A stretch of 64,000 bases of DNA, taken from Thiocapsa bogorovii. Its GTDB lineage: Bacteria > Pseudomonadota > Gammaproteobacteria > Chromatiales > Chromatiaceae. The position numbers were made by a program, and so were the translations under genes. The notes under the pieces were generated by a model. The model saw nothing but the letters and a program-made list of their open reading frames with translations, did not search any database and was not told the DNA's origin. Location: NCBI RefSeq assembly GCF_021228795.1, contig NZ_CP089309.1:4461501-4525500 (forward strand), written 5' to 3'. Below are positions 53,134 through 62,689 of this stretch, piece by piece (within the stretch, counting starts at the first letter, position 1; every line of letters begins with the position of its first letter).

Positions 53134-54534
53134 ATGTTGCAGATCCACAATAGCCTCACCCGCCGCAAAGAGCCCTTTCAGCCGATCGAGCCCGGCAAGG
53201 TGCGCATGTATGTCTGCGGGATGACCGTGTACGACTACTGCCATCTCGGCCATGCGCGCGTGATGGTCGTCTTCGATGTCGTCTATCGTTATCTGCGCGC
53301 GCTCGGGTACGAGGTGATCTATATCCGCAACATCACGGACATCGACGACAAGATCATCCGCCGTGCCGCAGAGGCCGGCGAGCCGATGCAGGCGCTGACC
53401 GATCGCTTTATTCAGGCGATGCACGAGGATTCAGATGCCCTCGGTATCCTGCCGCCGACCGACGAGCCGCGTGCCACTGCCCACATGGACGAGATCCTCG
53501 CCATGATCGAAACCCTGATCGAGAAGGGGCTCGCCTATGTCGCCGAGAACGGCGATGTCTACTACGCGGTGGCGCGTTTTGCGGGCTACGGGAAGCTCTC
53601 GGGCAAGGACCCGCAGGACCTGCGCGCGGGTGCTCGTGTGGAGGTCGACGAGGCCAAACGCGATCCGCTGGACTTCGCGCTCTGGAAGTCCGCCAAGCCC
53701 GGCGAGCCGGCCTGGGACTCGCCCTGGGGGCCGGGACGGCCCGGTTGGCATATCGAGTGCTCGGCCATGAGCACCTGCGCCCTGGGCCATCATTTCGACA
53801 TCCACGGCGGCGGGGCGGATCTGCAGTTCCCGCATCACGAGAACGAGATCGCCCAGTCCGAGGGCGCCACCGGCGAGACCTTCGTGAATGTCTGGATGCA
53901 CAACGGGTTCGTGCGCGTGAACGAAGAGAAGATGTCCAAGTCGCTCGGCAACTTCTTCACCGTGCGCGAGATCCTACAGCGCTTTCGTCCCGAGGAGGTG
54001 CGGTACTTTATTCTGACGAGCCAGTATCGCAGCCCGCTCAACTACGACGACGAGCACCTCGAGCAGGCCCGTGCGGCCTTGACCCGACTCTACACGGCGT
54101 TGCGCGGCGTGCCGGACGTCGCCCCCGACGCGGTGGATGCGTCCGTTGCCGCGCCCTTCGCCGAGCGTTTTCATGCCGCGATGGACGACGACTTCAACAC
54201 GCCCGAGGCGCTTGCCGTCCTATTCGATCTGGTGCGCGAGGTGAATCGCATCCGAGCGGATGATCCCGGCGCCGCCGCCGGCCCGGCGTCCGTGCTGCGG
54301 CGACTCGGCGGCATCCTGGGCATCCTGCAGGAGGATCCGGATCTGTATCTGCGCGGACGCGCGGACGACGGCGGACTGTCGGATACGGAGATCGAGAACC
54401 TGGTTCAGGCGCGTATCGCCGCCCGCGCCGCCAAGGATTGGGCGGAAGCCGATCGTCTGCGCACGCTGCTCACGGAGGCGGGCATCGGTCTCGAGGATGG
54501 ACCGAGCGGGACCGCTTGGCGCCGCGGCGCCTGA
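53134..54534 (+). CDS. cysS: Cysteinyl-tRNA synthetase
   Basis: A 466-residue class I synthetase of normal length. The HIGH box is [15 protein letters not shown] and the KMSKS box is [12 protein letters not shown]. Zn ligands fit Cys in [10 protein letters not shown], Cys in [11 protein letters not shown], and His/Glu in [12 protein letters not shown]. The DALR domain occupies residues 340-400. ATG 53134 ([15 protein letters not shown]) matches the family start; the longer frame is not needed. It charges tRNA-Cys and is essential unless another copy exists. Confidence 0.95.
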   Translation: MLQIHNSLTRRKEPFQPIEPGKVRMYVCGMTVYDYCHLGHARVMVVFDVVYRYLRALGYEVIYIRNITDIDDKIIRRAAEAGEPMQALTDRFIQAMHEDSDALGILPPTDEPRATAHMDEILAMIETLIEKGLAYVAENGDVYYAVARFAGYGKLSGKDPQDLRAGARVEVDEAKRDPLDFALWKSAKPGEPAWDSPWGPGRPGWHIECSAMSTCALGHHFDIHGGGADLQFPHHENEIAQSEGATGETFVNVWMHNGFVRVNEEKMSKSLGNFFTVREILQRFRPEEVRYFILTSQYRSPLNYDDEHLEQARAALTRLYTALRGVPDVAPDAVDASVAAPFAERFHAAMDDDFNTPEALAVLFDLVREVNRIRADDPGAAAGPASVLRRLGGILGILQEDPDLYLRGRADDGGLSDTEIENLVQARIAARAAKDWAEADRLRTLLTEAGIGLEDGPSGTAWRRGA

Positions 54535-54547
54535 CCGATCGGGCTAG

Positions 54548-54618
54548 GTGGGTCCGGCTTCAGCCCGACGCCGCCCCCGAGCCCAACGCCACCGTCGTGT
54601 CGGACTCAAGTCCGACCC
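54548..54618. repeat. GTGGGTCGGACT-type palindromic repeat
   Basis: GTGGGTCCGGCTTCAGCCCG and AC at one end pair with GTCGGACTCAAGTCCGACCC and AC at the other. Each arm is itself a short hairpin (GGCTTCAGCC, GGACTCAAGTCC). Only one copy is seen in the window. Confidence 0.55.
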
Positions 54619-54661
54619 ACAGGTGGACTCAAATCCAGCCTGTACCATGGATTTCGGCGAG

Positions 54662-55138
54662 TCAGGTCGCTGGATGATTCGGTTGTTTTGACGTGCTCTG
54701 CGTCGTCGATGCGTGCGGGGGCGATGCCTGCGGGCGACAGGCTTGCTCGCACTCGGCTGCGCGATTGGCGCAATAGCCGTAGAGATTCTCCGCACAGGGC
54801 CACCAGGGGTAACCGCATTCGGAGCGCTCGAAGGCCGAGGCCAGACACCAGCGGTAGTCGACGAACGCCTCGCTGTAGCCCGCCTGACATTGGCGATAGT
54901 CGTAGCGCGCATCGGCGTTGCATCGGTCTCGCGCGCCCTGGCAAGCGCCGATACAGCTGAGCTCGGCGAGTTGCCCGGGTAAGCCCGGTGCTTGGGCGCA
55001 GCCGCCCGACAGTGCGGCGAGGAGCAGGCCCGAGATTACAACGGAGAGGAGAGGCGTGCGAGATCGGGAGCCGAGCCGAGTCGGCTCGGGCGGCACCTTG
55101 CCTGGATCGGCTTCGCGCCTGGATGGCCTGTTTTGCAT
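54662..55138 (-). CDS. Hypothetical Cys-rich lipoprotein
   Basis: A 158-residue protein with a basic N-terminus, a hydrophobic segment (PLLSVVISGLLLAALSGGC) and lipidation Cys near residue 48. The mature part has about eight Cys (LSCIGACQGARDRCN, YRQCQAGYSEAF, RWCLASAFERSECGYPWWPC, YGYCANRAAECEQAC), probably disulfide-bonded. No family is recognised. The start at 55138 is preferred over one 58 codons upstream that would overlap a composite repeat. It may be convergent with cysS transcription. Confidence 0.6.
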   Translation of the reverse strand: MQNRPSRREADPGKVPPEPTRLGSRSRTPLLSVVISGLLLAALSGGCAQAPGLPGQLAELSCIGACQGARDRCNADARYDYRQCQAGYSEAFVDYRWCLASAFERSECGYPWWPCAENLYGYCANRAAECEQACRPQASPPHASTTQSTSKQPNHPAT

Positions 55139-55369
55139 CCCTGAGTCGCTCCGTGTCGGGTTGATTCGAGATCGGGGGCGGGCGCGGGCGCATCCGCATC
55201 CGAGGCTCGCCGTCTCGGCAACTGTAGTCCGAAAGCGCCCTGCTGTGCAGGGTGCGCCGCTCGCGTTTCCTGCGCGCTCGGTATTAAACCGCGTCCAGAG
55301 CGAGATGCTCACTTTCGAGTGAGCTCGACGTTTGGTGCATCCACGGTCCTTAGCGGAGACGCGTTTTAG

Positions 55370-57104
55370 CCCGAATATTTCATAAAAAAGGGCGACTCTC
55401 GTTCAACCCATTGATAAAATGGCTGTTCCGCCAAGAACGCTTCGGAAGAAGCTAAACGAGGTCGCCCATGCCCGAGTCTACCCCGGAACAGCTGCGTTTT
55501 CCCCCGGTCGCCGGTTTCACGGTCCGCGGCGACTTCGACGGCGGCGCCATGTCGTCTGACTTTGGCCCCATGATTCTGCGCGGGGTTGATCGGCAGATCG
55601 GCCTGACCGAGCGGTTGAGCGCAGCGATCGATGATTGGCGCCATCCGTCCTACACCACCCATCCGATGCGTGAGCTGATCGCGCAACGGGTCTACCAGAT
55701 CGCCTGTGCTTACGAAGACGGCAACGACGCCAATGCGCTGCGCCGTGATGCGCTGTTCAAGCTGGGGCTGGAGCGCAAGCCGCTGGATGCGACGACGGAC
55801 CTGGCCAGCGGGCCGACCTTCTCGCGTTTGGAGAATGGGGTCGGCGCGCGCGACCTCTACCGCATGGCGCAGGCCTTCGTCGAGGCCTTCATCGCCAGCT
55901 ACCCGAAGGCGCCGCAGGTGATCGTGCTCGATATGGACCACTCCGAAGACGCCACCCATGGCCAGCAGGAGTTCGCGTTCTACAATCATCACTACGGCAA
56001 CCATTGCTACTTGCCGCTGTTTCTCTTCGAGGGCCTCTCGGGGAAGTTCATCACCGCGGTGCTGCGTCCCGGCAAGCGCCCCACCGGCGCCGAGAACGCG
56101 ATGATCCTCAAGCGCGTGCTCAAGCGGCTGCGGGCCGCGTGGCCACGCACACGCATCATCCTGCGCGGCGACGGACACTTCTCCAACCCCGAGTTGATGG
56201 CCTTGGCGATGGCCGATCCGTTGACGGATTTCATCTTCGGCCTGGCGGGTAACCGGGCTCTCACGCCACGGGCCGAGCCGTTCTTGGCCGACGCCCGCAA
56301 GCTCCATGCGCTGCGCATCGAGAACGCCCGGCGCGCCGACGCCGACGTACCCGAGCGGACCCGCACCTACCACGAGGTTGACTACCGTGCCGGTTCCTGG
56401 CCCGGCGCGTGTCGGACCATCCTCAAAGCCGAGGTGACGGCGCGCGGCGACAACCTCCGCTTCGTCGTCACCTCCTTGGACTTGCCCAGTCCCGAGTGCG
56501 TCTACCGCGATCTGTACTGCGCGCGCGGCCAGGACGAGAACTTCATCAAAATGATCAAGAACGATCTGGCCAGCGATCGCACTTCCGACAGCACCTTCTT
56601 GGCCAATCAGATGCGCTTGTTCTTCTCCTGCGCCGCTTACGTCTTGCACCAAACGCTGCGCACCGAGGTCCTCGTCGGCACGGAACTGGCCAACGCCCAG
56701 CCTGCCACCGTGATCATCAAACTGTTCAAGCTCGCCGTGCGCGTGGTGCAGTACAAAGACCGCGTGCGCCTGCACCTGCCCTCGAGCTGTCCGGTCAAGA
56801 CGCTGTTGCAGCAGGTCACCGAGAGGCTCTTCAACGCGCAGCCCCGGGCGGCGCCCGCCTAGACGCACATACATCCCCGCACGGGGATTTCAGCACGCGC
56901 ACGACGACTATGCCCACCTCGGGCAGGGCATCGTACGCCTGCGCGGCGACAAAACTACTCGTGCCCCGTTGATCAAGCCCGTTGCCGCTCGGTATTTCCA
57001 CCATTCAACCCCCGCGGCGTCCCGGTCATCGCCCTCGGTGACGCCCAGCGCCGCGCAAATCCGCGAGGCCAGTGTCGGCTGTGTCGGTTTATGAAACATC
57101 CGGG
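55370..57104 (+). mobile_element. IS1380-family insertion sequence, 1,735 bp
   Basis: The terminal inverted repeats are CCCGAATATTTCATAAA at the left and, on the reverse strand, CCCGGATGTTTCATAAA at the right. TTAG is duplicated at 55366-55369 and 57105-57108. One intact transposase gene is present. The 240 bp behind it hold no further gene. Clean ends suggest recent activity. Confidence 0.9.
55468..56862 (+). CDS. IS1380-family transposase
   Basis: A 464-residue DDE transposase of normal length. Acidic residues lie in QVIVLDMDHSEDATHGQ, ILRGDGHFSNPELMALAM and CARGQDENFIKMIKNDLASD. LFKLGLERKPLDATTDLASG with TFSRLEN is the conserved N-terminal block. The frame is intact, so the element is probably autonomous. 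Confidence 0.9.
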   Translation: MPESTPEQLRFPPVAGFTVRGDFDGGAMSSDFGPMILRGVDRQIGLTERLSAAIDDWRHPSYTTHPMRELIAQRVYQIACAYEDGNDANALRRDALFKLGLERKPLDATTDLASGPTFSRLENGVGARDLYRMAQAFVEAFIASYPKAPQVIVLDMDHSEDATHGQQEFAFYNHHYGNHCYLPLFLFEGLSGKFITAVLRPGKRPTGAENAMILKRVLKRLRAAWPRTRIILRGDGHFSNPELMALAMADPLTDFIFGLAGNRALTPRAEPFLADARKLHALRIENARRADADVPERTRTYHEVDYRAGSWPGACRTILKAEVTARGDNLRFVVTSLDLPSPECVYRDLYCARGQDENFIKMIKNDLASDRTSDSTFLANQMRLFFSCAAYVLHQTLRTEVLVGTELANAQPATVIIKLFKLAVRVVQYKDRVRLHLPSSCPVKTLLQQVTERLFNAQPRAAPA

Positions 57105-57369
57105 TTAGAATTTTATCATTTTTAATCTCTTGAACCGTGCCGTCTCCAGTGGTTGTTAAATCCGCCGGGGCCGATCCCATCCAAAAACATCGCATACCGC
57201 GCTGGGCGCGGTTTAATGCTCCCCGACCGGCGCGATTGTGCCTAAACTGACGGTGTGCTCACCGGGCAAGGAATAGGAATCGACGTCGTCTTGACCGGCA
57301 CCGATCATTTGGTCCGGCTCAACCGTTCGGTCCGCTCGGTTTAGCGGTCGTCTTGCGCGGAGAACGCTT

Positions 57370-57912
57370 ATGACCCCACGCCATCTCGTCGCCCTGTTGC
57401 CGATCTTGATCGGGGCCTGCGGACTCGTGCCGCCGAATCATCTCGGCGGGATCGGCGCGACCGTTTCGCCGATGGACTATGGTCGGCGTCTCTGCGCGCA
57501 CCTGGATCCGGAGTCTTATTCCTCCTGCGTGAGCCAGGTGTTGGACGAGATCGACCGCGGCCAACCGAGTCCGCTGCCGCCGGGCTACTCGACCTCCGGC
57601 CCCTTCGCCGTCATCATGGACGGCGAGGTCTACGTCGGTGACTACCGCTCCTCGCCCTTTATGGCCGATTTCCGTGTCTCCAGCAGCCGGAACGGCTGCC
57701 GCGGCAGCTACAACGCCTTTACGGGCTCGGCCGACGCCATCTTCGACGTCTATTGCACCGACGGGCGCAGCGGCTGGGCCGACATCATCCGCGCAAGCGA
57801 CGGCCGCAACGGCATCGGCAAGATCGCCCTCGACGACGGAACCGAGGGCAGTATCGTCTTCGGTCATTTGCCGCTCGGCGGTGTGGATCAGGCGCGGAAC
57901 GACCCGCTGTAG
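57370..57912 (+). CDS. Hypothetical lipoprotein
   Basis: A 180-residue protein with a short signal peptide MTPRHLVALLPILIGAC and Cys17 as lipidation site. The mature part (YGRRLCAHLDPESYSSCVSQ, FRVSSSRNGCRGSYNAFTGS, IFDVYCTDGRSGWADIIRA) has four Cys and a beta-rich C-terminus. No known family is recognised. It lies 154 bp downstream of the composite repeat copy 4 and is a single gene. Confidence 0.65.
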   Translation: MTPRHLVALLPILIGACGLVPPNHLGGIGATVSPMDYGRRLCAHLDPESYSSCVSQVLDEIDRGQPSPLPPGYSTSGPFAVIMDGEVYVGDYRSSPFMADFRVSSSRNGCRGSYNAFTGSADAIFDVYCTDGRSGWADIIRASDGRNGIGKIALDDGTEGSIVFGHLPLGGVDQARNDPL

Positions 57913-57934
57913 GGCCTCCTACCCCAGCCGGGAG

Positions 57935-58020
57935 GGTGGACGAGCGAGAGCGAAGTCCACCGAACCTGCGCCGGCGTTGGTGGACCGGGCTGCGCTTGTA
58001 CACCCTACGGCGCTTGTGCA
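57935..58020. repeat. GTAGGGTGGAC-type repeat, copy 3
   Basis: GGGTGGACGAGCGAGAGCGA and AGTCCACC are followed by GGTGGACCGGGCTGCGCTTG and two CACCCTACGGCGCTTG-like ends. It lies between the lipoprotein and FAH genes, which converge. Confidence 0.6.
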
Positions 58021-58085
58021 CCCTACAGCTCTCGTAAGCTGCCGAATCTGCGGCCGAAAACCGAGATCCAGTAACCAACCTTCCC

Positions 58086-58901
58086 TCAGGCGAGGCTCTG
58101 CGCCTGCACCACTGGGTTCTCCAGCGCACCGATCCGCTCGATCTCGACCGTGACCCGGTCCCCTGCGCTCAGAAACAGCGGCGGGGTGCGTGCGAAGCCG
58201 ACACCGGGCGGGGTGCCCGTGATGATGACCGTGCCCGGCAGGAGTGTGGTGTCGCGGCTGAGGAATGCGATCAGCTCGGCGATGGTGAAGATCATGTCGC
58301 TGGTATGGCCAGTCTGGACCCGCTCTCCGTTGAGCGTGCAAGTGACGTTCAATGCCTGGGGGTCCGGAATCTCGTCGGCGGTGACCAGGACCGGTCCCAG
58401 GGGGCAGAAGCTGTCGAAGCTCTTGCCGCGAATCCATTGGCCGGCGCCGCCTTCCTTTTGCCAGCGCCGTGCCGAGATGTCGTTGGCGCAGGTGTATCCC
58501 AGCACGTAATCGAGCGCGGACGCGAAGGAGACGTCGCGCGCCGTGCGACCGATGACCACGGCCAGCTCGGCCTCGTAGTCGACCTCGGGGCCTTGCTCGC
58601 AGGCATTCGGGAGGATGATGGGCTCGCCCGGATCCGTGATCGCCGTGGTGGGTTTCATGAAGACGACCGGGGTGGACGGAATGGCGGCCCCGGTCTCCTC
58701 GGCGTGGGCGCGATAGTTCAGGCCGATACCGTAGACGTTGACGGGTGTGACCGGCGCCAGCCAGCGCGCCACCGCGATCTCGTCGGTAGTCTCGGTCAGG
58801 CCCTCGTAGAGGTGACCGCCGAGCCGGACGGCATGCGAGGTGTCGATCGGGGTGCCGAAATGGACGGTGCCGTGGGTGTCGAGAAAGCGGGCGATCTTCA
58901 T
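58086..58901 (-). CDS. Fumarylacetoacetate hydrolase-family protein
   Basis: A 271-residue FAH-fold enzyme. Metal-binding acidic residues lie in EVDYEAELAVVIG, and YVLGYTCANDISARRWQ with RGKSFDSFCPLGPVLVT form the active site. VVFMKPTTAITDPGEPIILP and GDRVTVEIERIG complete the family plan. Members cleave or isomerise C-C bonds in 2-keto acids or fumarylpyruvate-type compounds; the substrate is unknown. ATG 58901 is the family start; the open frame continues upstream through the next gene but is antisense-type noise. It lies 41 bp after the coiled-coil gene. Confidence 0.85.
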   Translation of the reverse strand: MKIARFLDTHGTVHFGTPIDTSHAVRLGGHLYEGLTETTDEIAVARWLAPVTPVNVYGIGLNYRAHAEETGAAIPSTPVVFMKPTTAITDPGEPIILPNACEQGPEVDYEAELAVVIGRTARDVSFASALDYVLGYTCANDISARRWQKEGGAGQWIRGKSFDSFCPLGPVLVTADEIPDPQALNVTCTLNGERVQTGHTSDMIFTIAELIAFLSRDTTLLPGTVIITGTPPGVGFARTPPLFLSAGDRVTVEIERIGALENPVVQAQSLA

Positions 58902-58942
58902 GGTCTCGGGTTCCCGTCTAGGGCGGATGGTGGATGTGGGTC

Positions 58943-60217
58943 TCAGCCGGCGCTGCGGGTCCGCAGCTGCTCGGTGAGTTTCTGGAATTCGCGCTGCATC
59001 TCCAGGTTCTCGAAGGGACGCAGTGTCGGGACCTGCCGATTCATCAGGCCGTCGAGAAGCTGTTGGCTGGATCGCACCAGGTTCACCAGCTCGCCGGAGA
59101 CCCGGACGGTCTCGTAGGTGTTCCAGGCGGCGGCAATATCCTTCTCGAGCTCCCGTCTGGCTTGCTTCACCTGGGTGGCCTGCTCCCTGAGATAGCGGCG
59201 ATAGATCTCGGCGGCCTGCACGGTCAACTGCTGTGCCTCCAGGTTGGCCGCGAGCACGTCCCGGCGCCCCGGCGACTCGCGCTGGAGTTGTCGGGTCTCG
59301 CCGGAGAGCTCCTGAGCACGCGCGATGATGGCGTCGATCTGCGGGATGTACTGCTCCCCGATCGCCTCCTCGATCTGCAGGTGCATGCGGTTGAGCGCCT
59401 GCAGCAGGACGACATAGAGGCCGTAATAGCGTCGCGCGCTCTGCAGGTCCTCGCCGCTTTGGGCGACCAGGACCTCCAGCTGAGCGGTGACCGCCTTGAC
59501 GTTGTCGAAGAGGATGCCGAGGTCGATCATGTTGTCGCCGACGACGGTCGAGAGCAGCAGCTCGAGTTGATCGTCGGCCAGGACGAGCCCCATTACGCGC
59601 AGCTCGTCGGAAAACTCCCGCTTCACCGCGGCCAGCTCGCCGTTGCGACGATCGATGTCGTCCTCCAGCGATTGGATCAGTCGATCGTAATCGGCGACCG
59701 TCTTCTTGAGGGTGGACTCCGCCGGGGCAGCGATGCGTTTCTGTCGGGCGTCGGCGATCTCGGCACGGTCCTTCTCGATCTCGCTTTGGAGGATCCGGAT
59801 CCGCTCGCGGTAGTTTTGGACCGGCGAGGTGGAGAGGATCTCCACCGCGGTGTCGAGCAGGGCATTGATCTCCTCGCGATTGGAGCGCTGGTCGGTCCCG
59901 AACCAGGTCTTCTCGGGCAGCTCGCCGTGTCGCTCTTCCAGGGCCAGCGCCGAATCCAGTGTCGGGACGACCGAACCCCAGACTTGGGCGAAGTCCTGAT
60001 CGTCGGCGAAGAGTCCTTTGGCATCGGCGACCGCTCGGTCGGCAAAGTCGCGCGAGCGTTGCCACCAGTCGGTCGCGGTCTCGAGGGTTCTGTTCCAGAC
60101 GTCCGGTTGGGTGTCGGAGGGCGCGGCTGCGGGGAGCTCGGTCTCGGCGGCGAGATTGCCGTCGGCGCCGATGACCAGCGTCCCGAGTAGAAGGATGAGT
60201 GGAGCGTTAGCACGCAT
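58943..60217 (-). CDS. Periplasmic coiled-coil protein of unknown function
   Basis: A 424-residue protein with a signal peptide (MRANAPLILLLGTLVIGADG) and then almost wholly helical sequence: RIRILQSEIEKDRAEIADAR, LIQSLEDDIDRRNGELAAVK, LRREQ-type repeats such as YRRYLREQATQVKQARREL. It resembles the periplasmic helical domains of large MscK/MscM-type mechanosensitive proteins, but no channel part is encoded. ATG 60217 gives the signal peptide; the longer frame is rejected. The C-terminus (LTEQLRTRSAG) is charged. The role is unknown. Confidence 0.6.
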   Translation of the reverse strand: MRANAPLILLLGTLVIGADGNLAAETELPAAAPSDTQPDVWNRTLETATDWWQRSRDFADRAVADAKGLFADDQDFAQVWGSVVPTLDSALALEERHGELPEKTWFGTDQRSNREEINALLDTAVEILSTSPVQNYRERIRILQSEIEKDRAEIADARQKRIAAPAESTLKKTVADYDRLIQSLEDDIDRRNGELAAVKREFSDELRVMGLVLADDQLELLLSTVVGDNMIDLGILFDNVKAVTAQLEVLVAQSGEDLQSARRYYGLYVVLLQALNRMHLQIEEAIGEQYIPQIDAIIARAQELSGETRQLQRESPGRRDVLAANLEAQQLTVQAAEIYRRYLREQATQVKQARRELEKDIAAAWNTYETVRVSGELVNLVRSSQQLLDGLMNRQVPTLRPFENLEMQREFQKLTEQLRTRSAG

Positions 60218-60430
60218 GGGGATCAGGATGCCTCGGCGGGTCTGTTTGCACGGGTCCCGAGTCGGCGGGTTCCGCCGTGTCGGATGCTCGGACCCGGCCA
60301 CGGGTCGGACACCACAAGTCTGCCATGCCCGGGCGGTCGGGTCGATTCGGGTGTCGGGCGTTTGTCTTCGCTCTCGGGCTTTGTTAACCTTGCGCGTCGA
60401 TTCGGGGCTTGGCCTCGGTTCGGATGTCAT

Positions 60431-60543
60431 GGTGGCTTGCGCCGGTCCCCTCGCAACGCGAAACCGTGAACCCGGTCAGGCCCGGAAGGGAGCAGCCGCA
60501 GCGGTTGAAGCGTGTGCCGGGGTGTGGCTGGCGTCGGCCGCCG
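60431..60543 (+). ncRNA. ffs: Signal recognition particle 4.5S RNA
   Basis: The universal SRP core is present: GGTCAGGCCCGGAAGGGAGC then AGCC (the GGAA tetraloop and symmetric loop), followed by CGTGTGCCGGGGTGTGGCTG, which matches the 3' strand of the bacterial small SRP RNA. The outer strands GGTGGC and GCCGCC can pair. It binds Ffh and targets inner-membrane proteins. It lies just upstream of dnaX, a common gammaproteobacterial neighbourhood. The ends are set by the pairing and may be off by a few bases. Confidence 0.9.
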
Positions 60544-60778
60544 CCCCGTCCCTAAGGTCCAAAGGGGCCTCGATTCCCGTTCGATCGGGGACGGACGAGC
60601 GAAGGACGCCGCGCATGTCATGAGGATCGACGGCCGTCGCCTACACGGCGCCCGAGGTCGCGCGGTCAAAGCCGGATGGACGACGCGGTGGCCACCGGGA
60701 AGATCCGGCGCCGGGAATGAGCGTTTCTATCCACCTCAGCCTCTGCCCCACACGGAATTCGTCCGACTCGAACTACGC

Positions 60779-62506
60779 ATGTCCTACCAGGTGCTCGCCC
60801 GCAAATGGCGCCCCAAGAGCTTCGATGATCTGGTCGGACAATCGCATGTGGTCCGCGCACTCTCCAATGCGCTCGATCGCGACCAGCTCCATCACGCCTA
60901 TCTCTTTACCGGCACCCGCGGTGTCGGCAAGACCACGCTCGCCCGTATCCTCGCCAAGGCGCTGAACTGCGAGGAGGGTGTGAGCGCGCGCCCCTGCGGG
61001 GTCTGCTCGGCCTGTCGAGAGATCGACGGCGGGCGTTTCGTTGATCTCATCGAGGTCGATGCCGCCTCGCGCACCAAGGTCGATCAGACCCGCGAGCTTC
61101 TGGACAACGTCCCCTATGCCCCGGCCCGTGCACGCTACAAGGTCTATTTGATCGACGAGGTGCACATGTTCTCCAACCATAGCTTCAACGCCCTGTTGAA
61201 GACCTTGGAGGAGCCGCCGCCGCATGTGAAGTTTCTGCTCGCGACGACCGACCCGCAGAAGGTCCCGATCACGGTGCTCTCGCGGTGTCTGCAGTTGAAT
61301 CTGCGCCGTCTCTTGCCCGAGGAGATCCGCGCCAGACTCCAGCATGTCTTGGAGGCCGAGGGGCTCGAGTTTCAGGCCACCGCGCTGCCGTTGCTGGCGC
61401 GCGGGGCCGACGGCAGTATGCGCGACGGCTTGAGCCTGCTCGATCAGGCGATCGCCTTCGGCGGCGGGCGGGTCGAGGAATCGGGCGTGCGCACCATGCT
61501 CGGAACCCTACCCGGCGATCTGACGCTGGACCTGCTCGATGCGCTGGCGGCAGGCGACGGCGCGCGTGTCTTGTCCGAGGTCGAACGCGTGGCCTCGCTG
61601 ACCCCGGATTTCGAAGAGCTGCTGCGCGAGCTGATCGCGCTGCTGCACCGCTTGGCACTGGTTCAGCAGGTGCCCGAGACGCTGGCCCCGGACGATCCGG
61701 ATGCCGCGCGTTTGACGGCGCTGGCGGACCGGCTCCCGGCCGAGGATCTGCAGCTTTATTATCAGGTGGCGCTGACCGGGCAGGGCGACCTCTCGCTCGC
61801 CCCGGATCCGCGTGCCGGTTTCGAGATGGTCCTGCTGCGCGCCCTAGCGTTTCGACCGGCCTCCAACCGCGGCGAGCCGACGCGAGCGCCGGTGCGCCCC
61901 TCGACCTTGCGGGAGATCCCAGACGGCGGTCCGACCCGCCCGGCCGACTCCGCCGGCGCTGCGACCGGATCGCCTGCTTCCTCGCCAGGTTCCTCACCGG
62001 TCGCGATGCTGAGGCCCGTTGCCGAGTCGCGCGTCGCCGAGCCTGCGCCCGCACAGCATGCGAGGGCCGCCGCGCACGCGCCGACCGAGACCTCGCGCGC
62101 CGCGGTTCAGGTCACGCTCGGGTCACACGCGGATTGGCTGCATCTCGTCGATCGTCTGGAATTGGGCGGGATCGCGAGCCAGATCGCCCATCATTGCGAT
62201 CTGAAAGGCTGGGCGGACGGGCGACTCTCGCTCGGCTTGGACCCGGCCGCGGAACATCTGCGCTCGCCGGGTGCGGAATCGCGCCTGCATGCTGCCTTGG
62301 AAAAGACCATGGGTACTGCGGTGAAGCTCGACATCCAGGTCGCGCGGCCGCAGCGCGAGACGCTCGCCCAGCGGCGCGAGCGCGAGACCGGCGAACGCCG
62401 CCAGGCGGCGGTCTCTGCGATGGAGGAGGATCCGGTTGCGCGCGCGATGCAGGACGAGCTCGATGCGAGCTGGATCGCCGGGAGTATCGAGCCGGCCGAT
62501 CGATAG
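60779..62506 (+). CDS. dnaX: DNA polymerase III gamma/tau subunit (clamp loader)
   Basis: A 575-residue AAA+ protein. Residues 1-370: MSYQVLARKWRPKSFDDLVG, Walker A GTRGVGKTTLARILAKAL, Zn finger Cys in LNCEEG and CGVCSAC, Walker B VYLIDEVHMFS and the SRC motif VLSRCLQL. Residues 380-490 are a Pro/Ala-rich linker; the last 110 residues (VQVTLGSHADWLHLVDRLEL) are the tau-type C-terminal domain that binds the polymerase alpha subunit. No run of A for a gamma frameshift is evident. ATG 60779 matches the family start. ebfC and recR follow, as usual. Confidence 0.95.
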   Translation: MSYQVLARKWRPKSFDDLVGQSHVVRALSNALDRDQLHHAYLFTGTRGVGKTTLARILAKALNCEEGVSARPCGVCSACREIDGGRFVDLIEVDAASRTKVDQTRELLDNVPYAPARARYKVYLIDEVHMFSNHSFNALLKTLEEPPPHVKFLLATTDPQKVPITVLSRCLQLNLRRLLPEEIRARLQHVLEAEGLEFQATALPLLARGADGSMRDGLSLLDQAIAFGGGRVEESGVRTMLGTLPGDLTLDLLDALAAGDGARVLSEVERVASLTPDFEELLRELIALLHRLALVQQVPETLAPDDPDAARLTALADRLPAEDLQLYYQVALTGQGDLSLAPDPRAGFEMVLLRALAFRPASNRGEPTRAPVRPSTLREIPDGGPTRPADSAGAATGSPASSPGSSPVAMLRPVAESRVAEPAPAQHARAAAHAPTETSRAAVQVTLGSHADWLHLVDRLELGGIASQIAHHCDLKGWADGRLSLGLDPAAEHLRSPGAESRLHAALEKTMGTAVKLDIQVARPQRETLAQRRERETGERRQAAVSAMEEDPVARAMQDELDASWIAGSIEPADR

Positions 62507-62528
62507 GCGTTTTTCGCGGATATTAGGT

Positions 62529-62550
62529 CGGTTCTCCGCTCGGAGAACCG
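62529..62550. terminator. Perfect 9-bp hairpin after dnaX
   Basis: CGGTTCTCC and GGAGAACCG with a 4-nt loop, 22 bp after the dnaX stop. No T-run follows, so this is either a weak terminator or a short hairpin repeat. Confidence 0.4.
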
Positions 62551-62689
62551 GATGGTCCGATGTCGCATAGCGACGGATTCTTTGTGAAGAGATAGCCAAC
62601 CGAGAAGAGAGGATGCGGGAGATGGACGGCGTTCGGCGCCGTGCGCTATCCCGCCTCGGCCATCCGGTCGGGGTTTCCCGCGACACAGC

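Larger units (their letters stand above)
55284..57216 (+). repeat. TTAAACCGCG composite repeat, copy 4, interrupted by IS1380
   Basis: H1 is at 55284-55369 (TTAAACCGCGTCCAGAGCGA, ACGTTTGGTGCATCCACGG). H2 is at 57130-57216 (CCGGGGCCGATCCCATCCAA, ending GGGCGCGGTTTAA). Between them lie the IS at 55370-57104, its TTAG duplication and the 21-bp T-rich spacer at 57109-57129. Removing the IS and one TTAG restores a normal composite. Confidence 0.85.

Noticed and set aside
58905-60065. An upstream extension of the FAH-family frame
   Set aside because: It is out of frame with the coiled-coil gene on the same strand and gives Arg/Pro-rich noise; ATG 58901 fits the family start.
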